Positions 58,604-64,000 of a stretch of 64,000 bases of DNA are shown in pieces. The translations under genes and the position numbers were made by a program. The stretch spans positions 2,613,746-2,677,745 of the forward strand of contig NZ_ARVW01000001.1 in NCBI RefSeq assembly GCF_000384315.1. The letters run 5' to 3'. Source of the stretch: Amycolatopsis nigrescens CSC17Ta-90 (lineage in GTDB: Bacteria > Actinomycetota > Actinomycetes > Mycobacteriales > Pseudonocardiaceae). Position 1 is the first letter of the stretch, and each line of letters begins with the position of its first letter. The notes beneath the pieces were generated by a model, which saw only the letters and a program-made list of their open reading frames with translations, did no database searches and was not told the DNA's origin.

Positions 58604-60175
58604 GTGAGCGACGAGGGCCGCCTGGTCGCCGGCCGGTACCGCGTGATCAAGCGGATCGGCACCGGCGCCATGGGCGCCGTTTGGCAGGCACAGGACGAGA
58701 TCCTGCACCGCACGGTCGCGATCAAGCAGCTGCTGCTGCAGCCGGGACTCGAGGAGAACGAGGCCGAGGACGCCCGGCAGCGCACCATGCGCGAAGGCCG
58801 GATCGCCGCCAGGCTGCACCACCCGAACGCGATCACCGTGTTCGACGTGGTCACCGACGACAACGGCCAGCCCTGCCTGATCATGGAGTACCTGCAGTCC
58901 ACCAGCCTCGCGGCGGAGCTGCAGGCACGGAAGACGCTGCCGCCGATCGAGGTCGCCAGAATCGGCGCGCAGGTGGCCGCCGCGCTCAAGGAGGCGCACG
59001 CGGTCGGCATCGTGCACCGCGACATCAAGCCGGGCAACATCCTGCTCACGTCGGTCGGCCTGGTGAAGATCACCGACTTCGGCATCTCCCGCGCCAAGGA
59101 CGACGTCACGGTCACCAAGACCGGCATGATCGCCGGCACGCCCGCCTACCTGGCCCCGGAGGTCGCCATCGGCGGCGACCCCGGCCCGGAGTCGGACATC
59201 TTCTCCCTCGGCTCCACGCTGTACGCGGCCTGCGAAGGCCAGCCGCCGTTCGGCCTGAGCGAGAACACGCTCGGCCTGCTGCACGCGGTTGCGGCTGGCC
59301 AGATCAACCCACCGCGGCAGTCCGGCCCGCTGGCCAGCGTGCTCGCGGTGCTGCTGCACCCGGACGTCAACCACCGCCCGACCGCGGAGGAGTCCGAGGA
59401 ACTGCTGGACGCCGTGGCCAGGGGCGAGACGCCGCTGGGTGGGCCGGACGACGAAACACGCTTCTCGCCGTCGGCCGGCGGGCTGCTCGGCGCCGGTGCC
59501 GCGGGCGCGGCACTCGGCGCGGCAGCCGCATCCGGTCCCGGCACCCGCTCCTTCGACGGTGACGTGGTGCCGGCCGGGCACTCGGGCACCCTGGGCGAGG
59601 GGACCCAGGTCGGCAACTTCTACGACGAGCCGGAGGACGGCTACGCCGAGGGCACCGGCTATCCCGAGGACGACTACGACCGCGGCCCGGCCGCGACCAA
59701 GGCGGTCCCGCTGGCCGGTGCCGCGCGTGGCCCGGACGACTACGGCGACTACGACGGTTACGACGAGCCGCCGCGGGGCCGGGGCGGCGAATACGAGGAC
59801 GAGCCGCGCGGCAACTGGAAGAAGCCGGCGCTGATCGGCGGCATCGTGCTGGTCGCGCTGGTGGCCTTCGGGGTGTGGATCTTCTCCCCGAAGAGCCAGC
59901 CTGCCGGTGACCAGCAGCCGCTGCCGCCGCCCCCGGCGAGCAGTTCCGCGCCGAGCACGCCGACGTCGACCCCGGAACCCTCGACCACGGTGGAGAGCCC
60001 GAGCGACGACCCCACATCCAAGTCCAGGCCCTCGTCGAGCAGGCGGACCTCGGACCGGCCTGAGCCGCCACCGAACACCAGCTCGTCGAAGCCGCCGACG
60101 AAGACCACGTCGTCGACCAAGTCGACCACATCCGACCCACCGGACAGCTCGAGTCCTCCGCCTTCTTCCAACTGA
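58604..60175 (+). CDS. Transmembrane Ser/Thr protein kinase
   Basis: GTG at 58604 follows AAGGAGGT. The 523-residue product has an active-looking kinase domain: glycine loop IGTGAMGAV, K41 in VAIKQ, HRDIKPGN with D140, DFGIS with D158, and a Thr-containing activation loop (VTKTGMIAGTPAYLAPE). A cytoplasmic linker rich in Gly, Asp and Tyr follows, then a membrane helix at ~405-426 (LIGGIVLVALVAFGVWIF) and a short Ser/Thr/Pro-rich outside tail with no PASTA domain. It is the PknB-like kinase of this cluster. The next gene, 26 bases on, encodes a kinase-like protein without catalytic Asp. Confidence 0.9.
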   Translation: MSDEGRLVAGRYRVIKRIGTGAMGAVWQAQDEILHRTVAIKQLLLQPGLEENEAEDARQRTMREGRIAARLHHPNAITVFDVVTDDNGQPCLIMEYLQSTSLAAELQARKTLPPIEVARIGAQVAAALKEAHAVGIVHRDIKPGNILLTSVGLVKITDFGISRAKDDVTVTKTGMIAGTPAYLAPEVAIGGDPGPESDIFSLGSTLYAACEGQPPFGLSENTLGLLHAVAAGQINPPRQSGPLASVLAVLLHPDVNHRPTAEESEELLDAVARGETPLGGPDDETRFSPSAGGLLGAGAAGAALGAAAASGPGTRSFDGDVVPAGHSGTLGEGTQVGNFYDEPEDGYAEGTGYPEDDYDRGPAATKAVPLAGAARGPDDYGDYDGYDEPPRGRGGEYEDEPRGNWKKPALIGGIVLVALVAFGVWIFSPKSQPAGDQQPLPPPPASSSAPSTPTSTPEPSTTVESPSDDPTSKSRPSSSRRTSDRPEPPPNTSSSKPPTKTTSSTKSTTSDPPDSSSPPPSSN

Positions 60176-60201
60176 CCGACGCCCCCGAACGAGAGGCAGA
60201 T

Positions 60202-61179
60202 TTGGGTACCGAGGGCGAACTCGTCGCCGGCCGCTACCGGCTGGATCAGCCGATCGGTCGCGGACGTGCCGGAATCGTGTGGCTCGCGTACGACATCAAG
60301 CTGAACCGCACGGTCGCGGCGAAACGGATGTACGTCCCGCCGGGGCTCGACCCGGCGCGCGCCGAGCAGGCCAGGGCGATCGCCTTCCAGGAGGGTCAGG
60401 ACGCGACCAGGGTGGTGCACGGCTGCGTGATCACCGTGCACGAGGCGGTGCTCGACGGCGGCCAGCCGTGGCTGGTGATGGAGTACGTGCCGTCCAGGAA
60501 CATGGCCGACTTCCTCGGCGAGCACGGCCAGCTGACCCCGGAGCAGGCTTCCTTTCTCGGCATCCAGCTCGCGACGGCGCTGACCGCGGCGCACAACGCC
60601 GGGCTGGCGCATCGCTCGGTGGAGCCTGGCAACGTGCTGCTGGCCGACGACGGCGGGGTGAAGGTGACCGATTTCGGCATCTCGGGCGCCGGCGCCAGTC
60701 CGGCGTACCGGGCGCCGGAGGTGGCCCGTGGCCAGCGGGCCGGCTCGGCGTCGGACGCCTTCTCCCTCGGCGCGACCTTGTACACCGCGGTCGAGGGGGT
60801 GCCGCCGTTCGGCGAGCAGGGCACCGGCGAGCTGCGTTCCCCGCAGCGAGCCGGCGCGCTCACCGGCGCGCTGCTCAAGCTGCTGCGGGCGGATCCGACC
60901 GCCCGGCCGACCATGGCCGACACGATCGCTTCGCTGCAGGCCATCACCCAGGGCAGGCAGAGCGCGTTCATCCCGCCCACCGCGCCCGTCATGCCGACCA
61001 TCCCGGCGATGCCGCGGCCGCCGCTGGTTCAGCAGCCGCCGCCGGCACCGCGGCCGTCCAGGGCGCCGATGGACGTCATCCGCTCGTCACCCAAGCTGCG
61101 CATGTGGATCCTGACCGTGCTCGCGATCCTCACCGCCGCCGCGATCGGCATCGGCATCGCCGAATTGCTGTTCGTTTAG
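60202..61179 (+). CDS. Membrane-anchored pseudokinase
   Basis: TTG at 60202 is preceded by GAGAGG. The 325-residue product aligns with the kinase upstream (both begin EGxLVAGRYR) but reads HRSVEPGN at the catalytic loop: the Asp is Ser139 and the following Lys is Glu. The Gly loop (IGRGRAGIV), K41 and DFG D157 remain, and the activation loop is short (ISGAGASPAYRAPE). ATP could still bind, but phosphotransfer is not expected. A membrane helix ends the protein (WILTVLAILTAAAIGIGIAE). It may regulate or scaffold the active kinase. It comes last in the four-gene group. Confidence 0.85.
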   Translation: MGTEGELVAGRYRLDQPIGRGRAGIVWLAYDIKLNRTVAAKRMYVPPGLDPARAEQARAIAFQEGQDATRVVHGCVITVHEAVLDGGQPWLVMEYVPSRNMADFLGEHGQLTPEQASFLGIQLATALTAAHNAGLAHRSVEPGNVLLADDGGVKVTDFGISGAGASPAYRAPEVARGQRAGSASDAFSLGATLYTAVEGVPPFGEQGTGELRSPQRAGALTGALLKLLRADPTARPTMADTIASLQAITQGRQSAFIPPTAPVMPTIPAMPRPPLVQQPPPAPRPSRAPMDVIRSSPKLRMWILTVLAILTAAAIGIGIAELLFV

Positions 61180-61200
61180 CCGGCGAAACGCGCATGGCGG

Positions 61201-62094
61201 CTAGTCCAGCGAGGCGCGCATGGCGGCCAGGAGGTGCCGCACCGCGGGCTGGTCACGGGCATGGGCGGCGACCGCGGCGTGGATCGCGCGCAACGGCTCC
61301 GGCCTGCGCAGCCGCCGGATCTGCACCCCTGGCGGCGGCGAGCCGAGTCCGAGCGCCGGGATCAGCGCCACCCCGAGACCGGCGGCCACGAAGCCCTGCG
61401 CGGTCTGGTAATCCTCCGACTCCACCACGAAGTTCGGCGTGAACCCGGCCGCCGCGCAGGCGTCCAGCATGATGTCCCGGCACGGCCCCGGCGGCCATTC
61501 GTTGCCGACCCAGGGTTCCTCTGCCAGCTCGGCGAGGTCGACCACCCGCTTGGCCTCCAGCGGATGCCCCTTGGGCAGCACCAACCGGTACGGGTCGTCC
61601 ACCAGGTGCACCAGCGAGACGTTCTTGGCCAGCGGCTCCCGCCGCGGCAGCACCACGATGGCCACATCGGCGCGGCCGCACTCCACCTCGGGCAGCGGGT
61701 CTCCCGGCTCGATCAGCTTGAGGTCGAGCCGGACCCTGGGGAACTCGCGGCGCAGCGCGGCCACCGCGGGCGGCACCAGCCGGGCGCCGGCGGTGGCGAA
61801 GTAGCGGATCGCGAGCCTGCCGCCGCGGCCGTCCTTGAGCTCGTTCAGCGCGGCCTCCGCCTTGGCCAGCTGTTCGCTGACCGTCTCGGCGTGCTCGGAC
61901 AGCAGGGTGCCCGCCGGCGTGGGGCGTACCCCGCGACCGACTCGTTCCAGCAGGGCCGTCCCCGCTTCACGCTCCAATGTGGACAGCTGCTGGCTGATCG
62001 CGGACGGGGTGTAGCCGAGGTTGCGGGCGGCCGCGGTGATCGAGCCGCTGATGATCACCGCGCGTAGCACCTGCATTCGCCGTACGTCGAGCAT
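61201..62094 (-). CDS. LysR-family regulator
   Basis: The 297-residue product has the LysR helix-turn-helix at the N-terminus (MQVLRAVIISGSITAAARNL, GYTPSAISQQLSTLEREAG) and the effector domain with two Rossmann-like halves (LAIRYFATAGARLVPPAVAA, DVAIVVLPRREP, LVLPKGHPL, GLGVALIPALGLG). It is divergent from the EamA-type transporter at 62196, which it probably controls. The gap holds an AT-rich stretch (ACAGTTTTGCTAAACGG). Confidence 0.9.
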   Translation of the reverse strand: MLDVRRMQVLRAVIISGSITAAARNLGYTPSAISQQLSTLEREAGTALLERVGRGVRPTPAGTLLSEHAETVSEQLAKAEAALNELKDGRGGRLAIRYFATAGARLVPPAVAALRREFPRVRLDLKLIEPGDPLPEVECGRADVAIVVLPRREPLAKNVSLVHLVDDPYRLVLPKGHPLEAKRVVDLAELAEEPWVGNEWPPGPCRDIMLDACAAAGFTPNFVVESEDYQTAQGFVAAGLGVALIPALGLGSPPPGVQIRRLRRPEPLRAIHAAVAAHARDQPAVRHLLAAMRASLD

Positions 62095-62195
62095 CCAGCC
62101 ATCTTACAGTTTTGCTAAACGGTTACTGCAGTTTATTTCGCTTGTCGTGATGCCTCGCGGTGGACAGCCTGGACACGGAACGAGGGGAGGTCCGC

Positions 62196-63155
62196 GTGGC
62201 CGACGGCGGAGAAAGCACCGGTGGCTCGGTGGTGCGAGCAGAGCTGAGAGTACTGCTGCAGATGGGCGCGCTGGCCCTGATGTGGGGCTCCAGCTTCTTC
62301 TGGATCAAGCTCGGCCTGAACGCGTTCACCCCGGTGCAGCTGGTGCTGGTCAGGCTGGTGCTCGGCGCCGCGGTGCTGACCCTGATCTGCTACACCCAGC
62401 GCGACCGGCTGCCGTCCCAGCGCCGCGTCTGGCTGCACCTCGGGGTGGCCGCGCTGTTCCACAACGCCATCCCGTTCCTACTCTTCGCCATCGGCGAGCA
62501 GACCGTCGACTCCGGCATCACCGGGGTGCTGAACTCGACCACCCCGCTGTGGGCGCTGCTCGCCGCGGTGCTGTTCGGCCTCGACCGCAGGCTCAGCGGC
62601 CCCCGGCTGCTGGGACTGCTCGTCGGACTGGCCGGCATCCTGCTGATCTTCGCGCCGTGGCAGGCGTCCGGCCTGCTGAGCTGGGGTGCGCTGGCCTGCC
62701 TCGCGGCCGCCGCCAGCTACGGGTTCGTGTTCGTCTACGAGGGCCGGTTCCTCTCCGGCACCGGCGTCTCCCCGGTCGCGCTGGCCGCCGCGCAGATGAT
62801 CACCGCCAGCGGCATGGTGCTGTTCGTGCTGCCCGCCGGCGGACTCACCCCGGTGCGGCTCGACGTCGGCGCGGTGATCGCGATGGTGATCCTCGGCGTG
62901 TTCTCCACCGGCATTGCCTTCGCGATGAACTACCGGCTACTCGCCACCGAGGGCGCGGTGGCCACCTCGACCGTGGGCTACCTGCTCCCGGTGGTGTCGG
63001 TACTGCTCGGCACCCTGTTCCTGAACGAGCAGCTCAACCTGCGAGTGGTCGCCGGGATGGCGGTCGTGCTCGCCGGGGTGGCGCTGACCAGGGTTCGCCG
63101 GGTGAAGGCCGCAGCGGCACCGGAACCCGCCGAAGCCTGTCAGCCCGCGCGGTGA
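62196..63155 (+). CDS. EamA-type (DMT) transporter
   Basis: GTG at 62196 follows GGGAGG by six bases; a GTG at 62160 is in frame but lacks a site. The 319-residue product has ten membrane helices in two EamA repeats, beginning GALALMWGSSFFWIKLGLNA and WGALACLAAAASYGFVFVYE. It resembles exporters of amino acids or small metabolites. The divergent LysR gene is its likely regulator. The C-terminus is short and basic. Confidence 0.88.
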   Translation: MADGGESTGGSVVRAELRVLLQMGALALMWGSSFFWIKLGLNAFTPVQLVLVRLVLGAAVLTLICYTQRDRLPSQRRVWLHLGVAALFHNAIPFLLFAIGEQTVDSGITGVLNSTTPLWALLAAVLFGLDRRLSGPRLLGLLVGLAGILLIFAPWQASGLLSWGALACLAAAASYGFVFVYEGRFLSGTGVSPVALAAAQMITASGMVLFVLPAGGLTPVRLDVGAVIAMVILGVFSTGIAFAMNYRLLATEGAVATSTVGYLLPVVSVLLGTLFLNEQLNLRVVAGMAVVLAGVALTRVRRVKAAAAPEPAEACQPAR

Positions 63156-64000
63156 GGCGAGGCCGCGGAGTCCCGCACGTTCAGCGCCTGGTGCGTGACC
63201 CCCAGCATCAGCAGCAGGAAAACGGCCGCCCCGATGCCGAGGCCGGCGGCCGCGGTGCCCAGGCTGACCAGGTAGACGATCAGCCCGAGCACGGTCGCGA
63301 CGCCGAGCAGGTTCGCCACATGCGCGGCGGCGAGGGCCGGCTTCGGCAGCTCACGGATGTCCAGCACGTCCTCCGCGGAGGCACGCCAGCCGTCCTGGAT
63401 GCCGAAGAACGCGACGACCGCGGCGGCGACCGCGCAGGCCGCGGCCCAACTCTGGTCCGGGGTGCCGGTGTCCGACTCCAGCACCCAGCGCAGCACCGCG
63501 CCGGCGGGCCCGGGGAAGCTCTCCCCCGAGCGGTAGCCGATGAGCAGCCCGGCCAGCACCACGAACAGCGCCGCGCAGACGTGCCCGACCAGGTAGCGGA
63601 CGGCAACCTCCACCGGTGGCGAGCTGAACATGCGCACCAACATCCGCAGCGCGAGCAGGACCGTGAGCAGCGCCTGGAACCCGGCGCCGGCACCGAACAC
63701 GTGCAGCACCAGCAGGTAGCCGCACGGGCCGAGCAGGGCGAGCACGCAGGCGCCGCGGATCAGGATCGAGTGGCCGCGCTCGCCCGCGTACCTGGCCAGC
63801 TCGGTGACCACCAGCATCGCCACCAGGCCGAGCCAGGGGGTGACGTCGTTGCCGGCCGCGGCCGGGTCCACCAGGTAGGTGCAGCTCTCCCCGGCCGGCG
63901 GCAGCTGCGGATCGCAGACCGGCAGCGCACCGTCACCGACCCGCCGTCCCTGCTGGAAGAGGAAGCAGGTGAGCGCAGCGAAGAACAGCGCGCCCGCCGC
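63140..64000 (-). CDS. Polytopic membrane protein, N-terminus beyond the window edge
   Basis: The frame stays open from 63140 to the right end of the window, so the start is missing; at least 286 residues are present. It has about seven hydrophobic segments, with an extracytoplasmic loop containing two Cys (PVCDPQLPPAGESCTYL) before WLGLVAMLVVTELARYAG. Others are LLVLHVFGAGAGFQALLTVL and FLLLMLGVTH. A GTG inside the frame could be mistaken for the start, but coding continues upstream. The family is not recognised. Its stop overlaps the EamA gene by 16 bases. Confidence 0.75.
   Translation of the reverse strand, partial: AAGALFFAALTCFLFQQGRRVGDGALPVCDPQLPPAGESCTYLVDPAAAGNDVTPWLGLVAMLVVTELARYAGERGHSILIRGACVLALLGPCGYLLVLHVFGAGAGFQALLTVLLALRMLVRMFSSPPVEVAVRYLVGHVCAALFVVLAGLLIGYRSGESFPGPAGAVLRWVLESDTGTPDQSWAAACAVAAAVVAFFGIQDGWRASAEDVLDIRELPKPALAAAHVANLLGVATVLGLIVYLVSLGTAAAGLGIGAAVFLLLMLGVTHQALNVRDSAASPHRAG

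Noticed and set aside
1..64000. tRNA, rRNA, transposase or integrase genes
   Set aside because: I looked for typical motifs and found none that I could support.

Overview
The window is high-GC actinobacterial DNA, most likely from a Pseudonocardiaceae member close to Amycolatopsis. Third codon positions are nearly all G or C, GTG and TTG starts are common, and the block from chorismate mutase to purH keeps the order known in Mycobacterium (chorismate mutase, uvrD1, an M23 peptidase, sucC, sucD, a DUF5336 protein, a DUF6350 protein, purN, purH). folD with a DUF3017 protein and the imuA'-imuB-dnaE2 mutagenesis cassette are further actinobacterial hallmarks. Both ends are cut inside genes: a DUF11-repeat surface protein at the left and a polytopic membrane protein at the right.

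Layout. 1-3.9 kb: truncated DUF11 protein, then an AT-richer patch with small membrane or secreted genes. 3.9-9.1 kb: hydrolase with divergent regulator, nitroreductase, SigJ-type ECF factor, small membrane proteins, a cupin, and gene debris. 9.2-13.6 kb: HAF-repeat secreted protein, membrane-anchored receiver protein, spermidine-synthase-like methyltransferase, asparagine synthase, DUF1918. 13.6-21.1 kb: frameshifted SpoU methyltransferase, two MFS exporters around an ArsR regulator, a secreted TAP-type hydrolase, DUF3017-folD, a YdcZ-type transporter. 21.3-24.2 kb: a YezG-like/TNT fusion toxin protein and a pentapeptide-repeat protein. 24.2-32.5 kb: an accessory redox and detoxification region (NmrA-like, thioredoxin-reductase-like flavoprotein with MarR, two TetR/FAD-monooxygenase modules, a second methionine aminopeptidase, two acetyltransferase-like proteins). 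32.6-38.7 kb: dnaE2, a 58-residue gene, imuB and imuA' under a perfect LexA box. 38.8-40.6 kb: a BldC-type DNA-binding protein, a STAS protein and a MEDS/HATPase protein. 40.7-55.3 kb: purH, purN, DUF6350, DUF5336, sucDC, a B12-like domain protein with a polytopic membrane protein, an M23 peptidase, an SOS-box-driven small Cys protein, uvrD1/pcrA, a DUF1707 protein, and chorismate mutase behind a leader peptide. 55.3-64 kb: small membrane proteins, a four-gene group ending in a Ser/Thr kinase and a kinase-like protein lacking the catalytic Asp, then a LysR/EamA pair.

The strongest regulatory reading is at 54805-54979. A short reading frame coding for FRFFY is followed by mutually exclusive RNA pairings and then by the chorismate mutase gene. 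This is the layout of phenylalanine/tyrosine-dependent transcription attenuation. Two perfect LexA boxes (38659-38674 and 51482-51497) tie the mutagenesis cassette and an unrecognised 100-residue protein to DNA damage. Several divergent gene pairs share perfect palindromes that fit operators for their own regulators.

No transposase, integrase, CRISPR array, rRNA or tRNA gene was recognised. All assignments come from reading the sequence and recalled family features; no search was run.
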